From: Henricia sp. BOLD:AAB3569 | Taxonomy: Eukaryota > Echinodermata > Asteroidea > Spinulosida > Echinasteridae | Length of the DNA: 64,000 nt | Reading direction: 5' to 3' | Assembly: GCA_037783545.1 (NCBI GenBank) | Contig: JBBELK010000461.1 | Location: 806,001 to 870,000, forward strand | Part shown: positions 36,201 through 46,426 of the stretch, piece by piece | How positions within the stretch are numbered: the first letter of the stretch is position 1 | How the letters are laid out: each line of letters begins with the position of its first letter | Translations under genes and position numbers: made by a program | The notes under the pieces: generated by a model | The model's database searches: none | What the model was told of the DNA's origin: nothing | What the model saw: the letters and a program-made list of their open reading frames with translations, nothing else

Positions 36201-39200
36201 TTTTCTTCAAATGACCGTTTTCACCTATTCCCGTGACAAGATGTGTCTGTCATGCAGATACAATTGTCTAATCATATACAATATAATTCAAGTAGAATGC
36301 ATACCCTCAATAAAATACATGTGTACACCCTACAGTATCCCAATTGTTTTTTTATAAAGTAGTGTACGCCACACCTACTTACAAATTACAAAAAAGCTCA
36401 ATCTTTTAACAAACCTTTGAAAGTGTACGGCAGCTCTTCCTTTGCACTTTGTTTCATAGCTTCCTTTTTCTGAAAACAAACAAAATATTTCTTCTAATAA
36501 AATATTCAACAATATTATCTCAAAAATGCGAGGCAGCATTTTTTACGGTACATTTATCCACGGTATGTCCGAGGTAGTGGCTCTAAATTAGTCCCAGATG
36601 ACATCACTTTTGGCCAGCAAACATTCACTTTTTTGGGGTTCAGTGAACACATAAACTTGCAAATTACCTCTGTCTTTAAGATTCTCACGGAAGACGCTGT
36701 TTTTTGGGACCCGTCTTCCTCGCTGTCTGAGTTGTCAGATTCTAAATCAGAGTGATTGTCCTCAATTTCCGACTCCTCCGACTCCGCCCCTTCCTCTGAC
36801 TCCGCCCCTTCCTCAGACTCTGCCCCTTCCTCAGACTCCTCCCCTTCCTCAGACTCCTCCCCTTCCTCTGATTCCACCCCTTCCTCTGACTCCGCCTCTT
36901 TCCCATCTTTGTCAAATTTACCACTTCTCCCCATCTCGTCCTCTTGATCTGAGTTTTCACTTTCGGATGTTTTTCTCTCTACAGTTTACAAGAAAAATAA
37001 TATGGACTTAATAATATGCGCACTTATCTGGGAAATCTGCCCAAGGCGCCTACACTAGTATCATTACCCCTGATCATAGGGCTCCATTAAATCACTCCAT
37101 ATAACATCTTAGCTCCCTGGGGAGTATACAGCCCTGGCTGCCTTAGGCACTCAATGGCTAATGAAACAACAGTCACTGTACCCATTTACTCCTGGGTGGA
37201 GAGATGCAATGTGTGGCAGAGTACCTTGCTCAAGGGCACACGTATCATGGATGATGGACCAGACCGGGATTCTAACTATGGGGTAATGTATTTGTTGTCT
37301 CATTCAGGAAACAGGGATACCTTTTCCTCTTTAATTCAACTTTAAAAAATAACAATAATAAAAAAAATACATTTTAAAAAACACATTAAGAGAGCATATC
37401 AGCTGACATTTTGAAAATGACAAAAACTGTCGGACAGTTAACTTGAAACTACTAAAAAGACTTACTAGCCTGAGCACCCAACATGTTGGTATTAACAGCT
37501 ATGCCATCTTTGTAGCTCAGAACGGCCTTGGATACAGGTTTAGGTTCGTACCTAGGCAAACAAATAAAAGTATACTACTACTAAATTGATACAAAAAGTG
37601 GTTATCACGCAGCACCAAAAGCGGCCAGTGAGTGTAATACTGTAAAAGCCAATATTTTCGCGTACAGATATTTTCGCGCATTTCAACATCACTGACATTT
37701 TTGCGAGTTGTTATTTTCGCGAGTTGTTATTTTCGCGGATGGAAATTATGTTTTGTTTCAGGGATCGCCACAATTGTTACAAACAATATTTTCGCGGGTT
37801 GTTATTTTCGCGGGCTCTGTCTGGTGCGCGAAATGCGCAAAAATAAAACCACCGCGAAAATTTCAGCTTTTACAGTACTGGACCAGCCAGGGGCCAATTT
37901 CATGGCACTGCTTAAGCGTTTGCTGAAAACGTGTGCTCACTGTAGCAGAAAACGTTAGGGCTATTTCACGACTGCAGCATACTATAGCAAGCGCATGCTT
38001 GGAAACGGGCATTGTTGCGTCACTACTGTTTAGCAAATTTTGCCTCTGAAGCTAGCAAACGTTTAGAAGTGCTTACGGTTACGGTCTACATGAAATAGCT
38101 GGATCCTCCGTTGGCACAAAATCGGCTGCTAAACAGCTCCATCAATTTAAACAATAAAAGTTGGTTTTTTTCTGAAACTATTAAAACAAACCCAAAAAGA
38201 CTTGGAGCAAACTTTAAAACCCATTTAAAGTAGATGTTGACAGGAGAGATCATTTTCTGTCAGAGCGGTCTACATCGGTGTACTCGTTTATTGCACCAAC
38301 AATTCAGATTTGATTTGAAAACGAATACCTGATTTAGAGGTTGAAGTTTATCAAGGAAGCCTACATTAGTTAAACACGGTTAACAATGTTTGCATATTGT
38401 GCTGTTGAACGAGCCAGGACATGCTTCCTACCACCATACCCATCATTGAGATCATCTGCAGATTGGTGCGTCATCTTCCTCCGTCTCTCCTGATAATCAT
38501 CCTCAGTCATTCCCAGCATCCTTTGCTGTCGATCAGCCTCCAATTGATCAAGACGTTCCTTCTCATCACGAGCTAACTCCTCCGGTGTCTTCATTCTATC
38601 AGTTGCCTAGGAAACCAACAATCCTCACATTTACTCTTAATCCCAATTAAGACCACCAGTTGGCTTCATAGTAGGGCATCTGCACGTTGAGCAGAAGGTC
38701 CGCGATTTAAATCCTGGTGGAGCCAAGTTGCTTTTCACTGTATCATATTTGTATCAAATTTATTCAACCCGGCGGTCTCTGGGTCATAATCCCTAAAAAT
38801 ATCTACTTAAGTATTTACTCTTAACGTAAACATTTGGACCCGTGAGGAGCCGTAAATTGACCCTAACTTGGGTGGACAAAGGTCCATGACATCCAAGCTA
38901 AAGACTAATGGTTTCAGGCCTTGATTCTTAAACTGTTTTTTTGGCCGTTCCCCCTCGACGGGGTCTCAATACACTTCATTTCCCCCTATCAGCACTAGTG
39001 AACGATCTCAACAAGGATTATTTAATCTCAGTGCATTCCAGCATGTTTCAACCAGCATGTTTCAACCAGCATGCTTCAACCAGCATGCTTTAACCATGGT
39101 TTACATACCTTTGCTTTCATATCATACATCAGCTCCCTGACTGCTATATCATAGTCATCTGCCTTAGGCTTGTCCTCAGGCGTTGACATGTTACGCTGAG

Positions 39201-42200
39201 GAAAATCGGGAAAAAGATTGACTGAATATTATTACAGTGAAAATGGCACTCTCGGTGTTTTACGGTCAGGCTCGGTATTTTGAATTCGATGTCTTCCTTT
39301 GTGTGTAGTTTACCTTTGTGAATTCTCTTGGTGTTAATAAATATGCTCAAGAGGGGTGAACGTTCAAATTAGCATTGGCCCAAGATGTTTCTTAATCCAT
39401 TAATATTGCTGGGATACACCAGGCCGGAGCCACAGACAAAGGCGGTGGTTTTGAAAACAGCCAATATGTCGGAGCTGTCCTTAATTTTCAACAGGGGTGG
39501 AATTTTCTTATTTTTTATTCGGAATTTGTCTCTCTAGTAACCGAGGATCAATACAATACCTTTTTATTCTCGTGAAAAGCGGAGAAATAAACTCCGATTC
39601 CCCCTTTTAAAAAGTTTGTGCCCTGAAGTAAGACTGACTTGAGAGGGACTTGTAAATTGCAATGATTTTTGATGGACTAGACTGTAACGCCAATCAAGTA
39701 ATACCTTTGAGCTCGCCATGAGGGTACAAACGGCTTTCCAATCCTCGTCCAGTTTGTCCGTTAGATTCAGCACGTCTTCCTTCTCATGTTTACGTTCATA
39801 CTGAGGACATAAAGAGTAAAACCTGACTACTAATGTATGACATCAGTTGCCAGTGTAACTGGGTCTAAACATTCACTGGTAATCTCAAATGTCCATTGCT
39901 AAAGTGCAGAGAAAAGGTTATACTTTGGTACTCTATACTAAACTCTGCACGATCGTAATCATTATATATGACTTAAATTCCCAACTTAAAAAGGTCTTTC
40001 TTTTGTTAGAAACTGACGAGACTTTACCAAATCACTGAGGGGAAAAAAAACCCTCAGAGAAAGCTTGTGTGGGCTTCAAATGTACAATGTAATGTATTTT
40101 AGTGCTTACAAAGAAAAGCCCTAAAAGTGTTGGGATCAATGGTAAAGCCAGACGCACACCTTTGCGATTTACCGGATAACCGGAACATCGGACCACATAC
40201 CAGAAAGGTGTCCGCTAAACAACAATTCAGGCTGGTCTGACCGCGTATAGACCGGAGCAAATCACAAATCAAACTCGTTTGATTTTTCCGGATCCGGTGT
40301 TGATTGGTCGGTAAATCGCGGCGGGCTTTACACCACATTTTCCTGCGTTATGGTACCTCTGTGGGAGATATTTCCAAACTGAAGGTGCTTTCATAAAAAA
40401 AATTGTCTGCAGACAATTTTTTTACCATTTAGTCAACACAAAAACAACGCATGGACTTTTAAGGTTTTCTGAAGTATTACTGCATCTATGTGGCCAAAAT
40501 TTCTACAAAAAAACAGTAAGTTCTAGTATTAAATTCAAATCCTTAACAGATATGTATACTCCACTGGATGGCTGAGAATATTCACTCATTTCTACAAGGT
40601 AGTTTATCAACATTATTCTTTAGTTATGTAATGCTGTTGTTCTCATTGTTAACCGTAGCTTAACCACTCAACCACATGAAATAAATGTAATAATAACATA
40701 CCTTGGACTTTTTGGAATTAACAATCACTTCCTCCAGTACCTCTTGGCGAGATTTGGGCTTTGAATCCTGTAAATGTGCATATTATACATATACATCAAC
40801 ATGAATTTACATAATGAATAATTTTTTATAAAATTTGCATAAAACAAATTTTCTTCAAAAATAATTTAATTAGAAACAAACGTTTCAATAACAAATCTTT
40901 CATTAAAAAAGTTCCTTATCTTAAGTCAATTTAACTACCTCTACCTCTTGTTTTTGATCTCCTGGCTTCTTTTTCGTCAAGAATCCACCAAAATGTTCCT
41001 CAGACACATACTTAGCTGTAACAAAAAAGGAAGAACATCTTTGAAATGGTAAATGAGAGAAATATGAGTATACATGTAAATAGAAAGCTTTGGTTTGTGA
41101 AGTACAACAAATTGGTTATGATGTAGAAGGGGGAGGGGGGAGAAGGGGGAGGGGGGGAGGGCGGGGAGGGGGAGGGCGAGGGAGGGCGAGGGCGGGGAGG
41201 GCAGGGGGCGGGGGGGAGGAACCCAGACAGTGACTTACATGCCAGGTTTCCATCATCTCCCTCGTCATCACTCAAAAGCCGAGTGTCTTCAAACTTCTCA
41301 ATGTCTCCCAACGACTGGCCGTAATGAGTCAATTCTTCTTCTTCATTCAATTGATATGTAGATTCCTTCTCGTGTCCTCTCTGAATTGTTAATCAAAACG
41401 ACCGCTTTAATAACTTGCATCCAACCACGTCTAAATGCAACATGAGGCAACTAAAAAAGGCTGCTGTAACTTCCTGTGAGTTCGGTACATGTGCCAAAAT
41501 CAATTAATTTCACGGCAAACTTTTTTGCCAAAGTCTTGGAAAATGTTTATGCATCAAATATCAAATATTCGATCGAAAAAAAAAGGAATTGAATTTTCGA
41601 ATAGCAAATTTTTCAATAATGTACAGGCCTAAAGCCCGGCTCTAAATTAAGTTTATAACTGTTTTGTAAGTTGTGGGAGTCAAAATTATATTTGTCAAAT
41701 TATTAGACCAGCCATAGCTGGCCCCCCAAGACGGCACAACTGGCCCGGTCCCGACGGCTCTGCCCCATTTTTCTCATGGGTGTGAACTCCAAAACCACAG
41801 ATACAGCGTTCTCGATTCTGGCAATGGATGCAAGAGACAACTTGATACATGCACAAAACTTTAACGTCGACGTCATCACGTCAGAGACGTACATAGTCAA
41901 TGTGACCATCTAAAAGTCCCCATTTTCAAGTGTAAAGGGTCCCAAATTTTAAATGCAGTGACCTGAGGAATGGGATAACGTACCTGTCTCTCATATGCAA
42001 ATCTCTGCATCATCTTTTCCTCAACGCTAAGTGTGGGATCGTTTTCTCCAAAGCGCTTATCGATGAATTTGTTGGTCCTGTGCCTCTGTTGGTACTCCTT
42101 GAGAAGTGTGTCTTTACGCTGTGGATGAAAAATAATAAGGTTCGAAATGAATTCTCGGCAGAAATGGATGCTTAGCAATTAAAAGTCTGGTGAAATGGAA

Positions 42201-42938
42201 ATTACCACCAAACTAATTTTATAAGGTGCTTGCACAGGGGGTCAAAAGGTCATGGGTCACTATTGCTTGTCTTCCAGATCATGAGAGAACAATAGAGCCA
42301 CATGCTTTTTTGCTAGCAGCCACGTGCGTTTCCCCACGTGGCTCTATTGTTCTCTCCTGATCTGGAAGACCAGCAATAATGACCCGTGGCCTTTTGACCC
42401 CCTGTGCAAGCGCCCTATGTGTGTCTGTTGAGTATAAAGCCGCGCTCATGATGAAGAAGTTGCGAGTACAAGCCTCACTAGTGCCAATGTGTTTGTGTCC
42501 CTGGGCAAGACACTTGATATCAATTGCCTCGCACTCTGAAACGATATTTGGGGTGCCGTTGGGGGGAATGCCACAATCTAACTGCTGATTGAGCTGTGCG
42601 CCTTGGCCAGGCAGCCACCTACATGTAGTTGAAACGAAATGGCTCTGGTGATTTCCTAATGGGGGCAGTAATAATGGCAACAGCACTAGTGTATCCAAAA
42701 CAGCTTTCGTATTTAAAGTTTCATCTGCAACTTTTAAGAGTTTGTTCACCTTTTTAATAGCCTTTGACCTGGAGACTCCCGGCATTCCCTTGGCATGCTT
42801 GCTGACTTTCTTGCCCAATATCTGATGTTTCTGGTGATTAATGCGGACCTCAAACGGGTTGTTCTTGACATCCTGCTTGGTCTTGCTGTGTCGGACTTTG
42901 TCTGATAAATTCCTTCTGTTCTTTTTTGACTTTGCCAT
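27265..42938 (-). CDS. NOP14: Nucleolar protein 14 (complete, 19 exons)
   Basis: NOP14 is a small-subunit processome protein needed for 18S rRNA maturation and 40S assembly in the nucleolus. Exons in coding order: 42938-42750, 42118-41984, 41380-41239, 41015-40945 (or to 40939), 40767-40702, 39800-39705, 39195-39109, 38606-38440, 37551-37466, 36978-36668, 36469-36415, 35504-35288, 34623-34488, 33608-33444, 32982-32807, 32062-31831, 31182-31061, 29559-29398, 27367-27265. Phases close at every junction, giving about 905 residues (human about 857). Matching blocks include NPFEVRINHQKHQILG, KRFGEN, EEKMMQRFA, ELTHYGQSL, KLDEDWK, SADDLNDG, LPYTF, HHPSLAEGNK, STSDFRHAVVTP and REMKGAIREIRKD. Residues about 347-450 include a strongly acidic SEEG-type repeat. 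The C-terminus is basic (TKRGRINLK). The start ATG at 42938 gives the expected MAKSKK opening. One intron uses a GC donor (31830). Confidence 0.95.
27968..28165. repeat. Near-identical dispersed repeat, copy 2 of 2
   Basis: Direct copy of 23536-23729, here in the last intron of NOP14 (on its antisense strand). The two copies lie 4.4 kb apart and straddle the convergent 3' ends of the unrecognised gene and NOP14. Confidence 0.85.
29199..29365 (+). mobile_element. tRNA-related SINE heads, two in tandem
   Basis: Two copies of 'gcctcatagcncagctggta' (A box, at 29213 and 29291). The second is followed by 'caggttcgaatcccgatgag' (B box). Spacing fits a tRNA-like RNA polymerase III promoter, but no cloverleaf closes, so this is SINE rather than a tRNA gene. 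It sits in an NOP14 intron. A related diverged head is at 38665-38720. Confidence 0.75.
30034..30197. mobile_element. Foldback MITE in NOP14 intron
   Basis: Arms 'gcctcccactgtgcgatttt' and 'aaaaatcgcagtgggaggc' surround inverted 'tttggttacgattgtgta' segments with a centre near 30121. Fully palindromic apart from small differences. Confidence 0.8.
30595..30985 (-). mobile_element. SINE, minus-oriented copy in NOP14 intron
   Basis: Contains 'gagactctggggaatcccct', 'gggatcttttaagtgcgtta' and 'acaacactggaccaac', as in the copy at 44500-44790. It extends to 'ctcaaccacggtacc' near the tRNA-like end. Confidence 0.65.
31355..31490 (+). mobile_element. tRNA-like SINE head
   Basis: Reads 'tggccgagcgatttggtgca' (A-box-like), then 'gtgggttcgattcctggcca' (B box), then the SINE body phrase 'gtgccttgagcaaagtac'. 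Similar to the head at 56606. Interrupted downstream by the hairpin element at 31500. Confidence 0.6.
31500..31678. mobile_element. MITE with long inverted repeats in NOP14 intron
   Basis: The left arm 'agggaagacacacaaatcta' and the right arm 'tagatttgtgtgtcttccct' continue inward through 'accgcc...gtac' blocks. No coding capacity. Confidence 0.8.
32225..32484 (+). mobile_element. SINE with B box and AAT tail
   Basis: Has 'ggttcgaatccc' near 32270, 'gccatgggcactttgaggaa' and 'agtaccagaaag' near its end, then an (AAT)n tail at about 32466-32483. Same 3' module as 56606-56896. Confidence 0.75.
33785..33936. mobile_element. MITE with perfect ends 'ctatagaccgtatcg'
   Basis: The termini 'ctatagaccgtatcgaatag' and 'ctattcgatacggtctatag' are exact inverted copies. 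A deleted relative is at 22490-22593. It lies in an NOP14 intron. Confidence 0.85.
35631..35749. mobile_element. Foldback MITE in NOP14 intron
   Basis: Arms 'ggctggatccgaattagtgg' and 'ccactaattcggatccagcc' continue through 'ctttggctgtggc' and its inverse around a centre near 35690. Near-perfect hairpin. Confidence 0.85.
36765..36905 (-). repeat. In-frame acidic minisatellite inside NOP14 exon 10
   Basis: A unit of about 15-18 bases encoding (E/A)ESEEG is repeated about eight times. The length is a multiple of three, so copy-number change would keep the frame. The antisense strand therefore shows a spurious serine/aspartate/proline frame. Confidence 0.85.
37638..37877. mobile_element. MITE with ends 'tactgtaaaagc'
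   Basis: The left terminus tactgtaaaagc and the right terminus gcttttacagta are exact inverses. The interior has repeated 'gttattttcgcg' units and 'attttcgcg' on both strands. It lies in an NOP14 intron. Confidence 0.8.
37888..38108. mobile_element. Possible Harbinger-type MITE
   Basis: Starts 'gggccaatttcatggcactg' and ends 'ctacatgaaatagctgg', giving imperfect inverted ends of the 'gggcc..tttca' type, as also seen at 18732. Tentative, because the ends are imperfect. Confidence 0.4.
39034..39096. repeat. 15-bp tandem repeat
   Basis: Four units of 'cagcatgtttcaacc' type (later units 'cagcatgcttcaacc'), just downstream of NOP14 exon 7 in intron sequence. Confidence 0.85.
40144..40330. mobile_element. 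MITE, second copy of the 9535-9730 family
   Basis: Begins 'aaagccagacgcacaccttt' and ends 'taaatcgcggcgggctttac'. Shares 'tttgatttttccggatccgg' with the first copy on the opposite strand. In an NOP14 intron. Confidence 0.75.
41127..41220. repeat. G-rich purine tract in NOP14 intron 3
   Basis: Almost pure G/A, mostly 'gggagggg', on the plus strand, hence a pyrimidine tract in the NOP14 pre-mRNA. It begins about 20 bases inside the intron, next to the exon 3 donor. It could form G-quadruplexes on the plus strand. A similar tract lies at 33661-33722. Confidence 0.8.
42222..42417. mobile_element. Foldback MITE (family F2), copy 2
   Basis: Arms start 'gcacagggggtcaaaaggtc' and end 'gaccccctgtgcaagcgccc', with a centre at 'tgcttttttgctagcagcc'. 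Same family as 26920-27088. In NOP14 intron 1, followed by a SINE-like scrap at 42420-42560. Confidence 0.85.
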
Positions 42939-43325
42939 TTGTCGGACTTAATTATTCCTGTTGGAGAAATGTTGTTTTATGAAATTAATCATGTTAATAA
43001 TCTGAAATTAGTCCAAGCGTGGAGGAAGGAAAACCTTCCTCCACGGTCCAAGCATGTGTTTCTTCCTCCATCATCTGGTCCAAGTAATTTGCTGCAAAAG
43101 CAGAGTTAGTGCGAACGTACGCAGCAGTGCGCATCGTACATCACACACGGTATTCGTATCACAAAAAACCCTCTCAAAATCGGACGGAAAATGTCACTTT
43201 CTGCATGCTTTCTGTAAGGACATAATTAAGGGTGTAAATACCGTACACCCTTGCCACTAATTCTACCTAATTAGACATGAAAGTGTAAATTCGGTTAGGA
43301 AACATGATTGTTTATCAACATGAAC

Positions 43326-44120
43326 TAGCTAAGATAATCTCAGCTCTTTTTTTATATTTTTTCATTGGGATGTGGTCTTTTAGCAGTAGAGCTGAGAGAA
43401 GTTATCAACATGAACCCACCATCGCAAAACAAATGTGTCATTTTCTCACCGTGTCACACATTATTTCCCCGTAAAACTCACCCAAACCTTGCCAGGCATA
43501 ACCATACGCAGGTCCTTGAGGGAAATAACCAGCCACGATGATTATTTTGCCAACAATTCCAACAAAACAAACCGGTATTCTCACAGCCAGTGCTGTTGTC
43601 TTGTGTTTTAAATGATAATATGTCTTCTCGTCGCGTGACCCATAGTCTGTGTACAAAGGAATTTGTATGCGCGTCGGTTACCAATGCGGCCTACCAGTCA
43701 AACCTATTTCGTAATCACGTCCGCACAGCGAAATAGGTTTGACTGGTGGGCCGCATGTGCACTGGTAACCGACGCGCATAAAAATTCCTTTGTACACAGA
43801 CTATGTGTCACGCGACGAGAAGACATATTATCATTTAAAACACAAGACAACAGCACTGGCTGTGAGAATACCGGTTTGTTTCGCTAGAATTGTTGGCAAA
43901 ATAATCATCGTGGCTGGTTATTTCCCTCAAGGACCTGCGTATGGTTATGCCTGGCAAGGTTTGGGTGAGTTTTACGGGGAAATAATGTGTGACACGGTGA
44001 GAAAATGACACATTTGTTTTGCGATGGCGGGTTCATGTTGATAACTTCTCTCAGCTCTACTGCTAAAAGACCACATTCCAATGAAAAAAGATAAAAAAAG
44101 AGCTGAGATTATCTTAGCTA
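43326..44120. mobile_element. 795-bp near-perfect palindrome (foldback element)
   Basis: Two arms of about 390 bp run from 'tagctaagataatctcagct' (43326) to its inverse ending at 44120. They are separated by a 17-base loop (43712-43728). Differences between arms are few. Each arm carries the same 72-residue open frame reading outward from the centre (43656-43438 minus and 43790-44008 plus), with motifs RDEKTYYHLK and GYFPQGPAYG. That symmetry is forced by the palindrome and is not evidence of a gene. It lies 390 bp upstream of the NOP14 start codon. Confidence 0.85.
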
Positions 44121-44329
44121 AACATGAACATGATCAATGACATGTGACAATGACTTGAATGAGAAAATATCAAGTTTTTCTTTGAACTTTTCAATTCTTT
44201 CCCAAAAATTCTGAAATTCTTACCGTTCCTTTTGTTGACAGTTTCCCAACGAGGTTTGAACTTTGATCAAAGCAGTGGAAGGAAAACAACTTTAGAGACG
44301 ATCATTCATTCGGTGCCTACTTAATTTTG

Positions 44330-44800
44330 CACACATGTGTTCCACCAAAGCCCGCCCTCTTGTGGCATGGTAAAGGCGCGCCAGCACAATAAGTGTGTGT
44401 TCGAGTAGCATGCCGCGCAATTACCCGGGTTTGTCTCAATCATTTTTTTATAATACTTAAATGATTCCTCAAAAGTTCCCACTGCACTGTCGCTCGCAAG
44501 TGTGAAGAAACCCATGAGAAGACGATGAATTTGAAATGGCCAGAGACACCACGCCGGGGAATCCCCTTGCTATTCACGAAAGAATCCTCTGGGATCTTTA
44601 AAGTTACCTAACACACTGGACCAACGGCTCTACATCCCTTCCGAAGGATGGGGCAAGTGTGTTTAAGTGCCTTGCTCAAGGCCACAGGTACCCCCAGCCG
44701 GGTATCGGACCTACAACCCCAAGTTTTCACCCGAGTATTGCGAGTCAGTGACCCAAACCAATCTACCGCGGTACCCCACACATCATTTCCTTGACTCGTT
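44330..44800 (-). mobile_element. SINE, minus-oriented copies
   Basis: Positions 44500-44790 carry 'gacaccacgccggggaatcc', 'ggatctttaaagttacctaa' and the tRNA-like end 'ctaccgcggtacccca', the reverse of the 56606 copy. Positions 44460-44515 show the inverse of the SINE 3' module ('cactgcactgtcgctcgcaa'). Confidence 0.7.
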
Positions 44801-46426
44801 GCCGGGTTTACACCTATCCCTCCCCCGCGCTGCCCCGCCCCTTATTTGGGGACTTTGTAATTTTTCATGCACCAGGGTGGGAGCAAATTAACACTTTGCA
44901 CTCTTGGGTGGGGATTTTGTCACTCAGAAAGTGACAATCCCCACCTCTAAGATGGGAGAGGGGGTTCATTATCATGCAAGGACATCCAGGATTTTCCTTG
45001 TTATGACATAAACCATGTAAAAATGTTAGTTTGATGATTAAAAACGCAAAATTAGGAGGGAAAGTGTTACTGTAAAGTGTTACTGTAAAATGTTACTGTA
45101 AAATGTAAACCATTTATTTGCAAATCGTATTCTGGATAAACACAGCATGTTCTTCACAGCATAATAAACTAATATGCAAAAAAAAGATAGGCCTATACAC
45201 GTTTTTTCCAAAACTAAAGTATATTTTGCAAGAATGTCAATATTAAAGCTGTATGTACATGTATTTGCATAGAAACCTGTGCACTCGAAACAAGTTTACA
45301 CGAATTAAAAAAGTATACTACATTTATATTTAAAAAAACTGCATACCAATTTTGACATGTTATTTCAAACCAGTTTTGTGGATAAAATGAACAAACAATT
45401 GAACTTTTGTTTACATCCAGTTAAATTATACTATTTGCACTAGTAATCAAAATTCGCTTTAATTTTCCTTAAAGGAGTCTGTTCAGATCATATTTTTTGA
45501 TCATATCATGTGTCATATTTTTCTCATTAACATTCTGAAATTTCGGGCTCTCAATTTGCATATTTTTAAGGATATCGTAAAAAAACCACCAATGTTTTGT
45601 AAACTAATTTATCTGGTTTCACAAAGCGGAGTGGCGCACAGAATTTTCTATGTGCGACTATGTTTTTCTCCAGAAGATTTTAAAGACACGCCTGTAAACG
45701 CGATATAGATTCTTTGCAGAATTTCACATTAGCTTCATAACCATCAATATATTAAGATGACGATGTAGAAAAACTAGGCGAATATACAATTTTCTCTCGG
45801 AATACGAATTTACGAAAAGAACTATTGTTTTATTTTCATTGTTGTGACAATTATAGTTTCCTGCATAACATCATTCACATTTATTCAAACTGACATACAC
45901 CGAAATACGTTTTACCTATAAATCAAATCAGCAAAAGTGATTTGCTTTAAGGCACCTGGGTCCTTTTTCATAAAAGTTAAAAACATTTTTAGGTGGATTT
46001 AGGAACAATAAATCTAATTTGTCCTATCTTTAAAAACATGAGTTAAGAATGTTTATTTAGGAATGTTTCTAAGTGGGCTTTATGAAATAGGACACTGGAT
46101 ACTAATTTCTTACACAATTATCTACACATTTCTTATTACAGTCCGACTCTTCAGTGGTGGATCTGGGCACATTAAAATACAAGAATACAATGGGAAAAAG
46201 CCCGGCCCACCCCCGCGTATTTCTTTGTATTTCTGTATTTTAATGAGTGTCTGGAACACGTCCATGAGCGTTATAGGCTGGTTTGGTCCTGGGGTGCGAT
46301 TTTCATGAAAGCGGAACTATATAGCTAGTACCAAGAACATTTGGAGGCCACGCACCCCCAGCCTACGCCTCTTTGTTCGTAAAATGACCAAGTGCTGGGG
46401 CTGCGAAATCACCCAACATCCACCAC
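44801..46426. other. Intergenic stretch between NOP14 and clarin-like A
   Basis: A small tandem repeat (gtgttactgtaaa) lies at 45066-45108. Positions 45475-45610 hold part of a dispersed repeat also at 63640-63720 ('atgttttgtaaactaattta'). Positions 45957-46093 have imperfect inverted ends ('gggtcctttttcataaa' / 'tttatgaaataggac') of a likely MITE. No coding exon was recognised. Confidence 0.45.

Noticed and set aside
36756-36947. Plus-strand Ser/Asp/Pro repeat protein
   Set aside because: It is the mirror of the acidic SEEG repeat in NOP14 exon 10.
43438-44008. Two identical 72-residue proteins on opposite strands
   Set aside because: They are forced by the palindrome. No family match, promoter or splice evidence; kept only as a palindrome observation.
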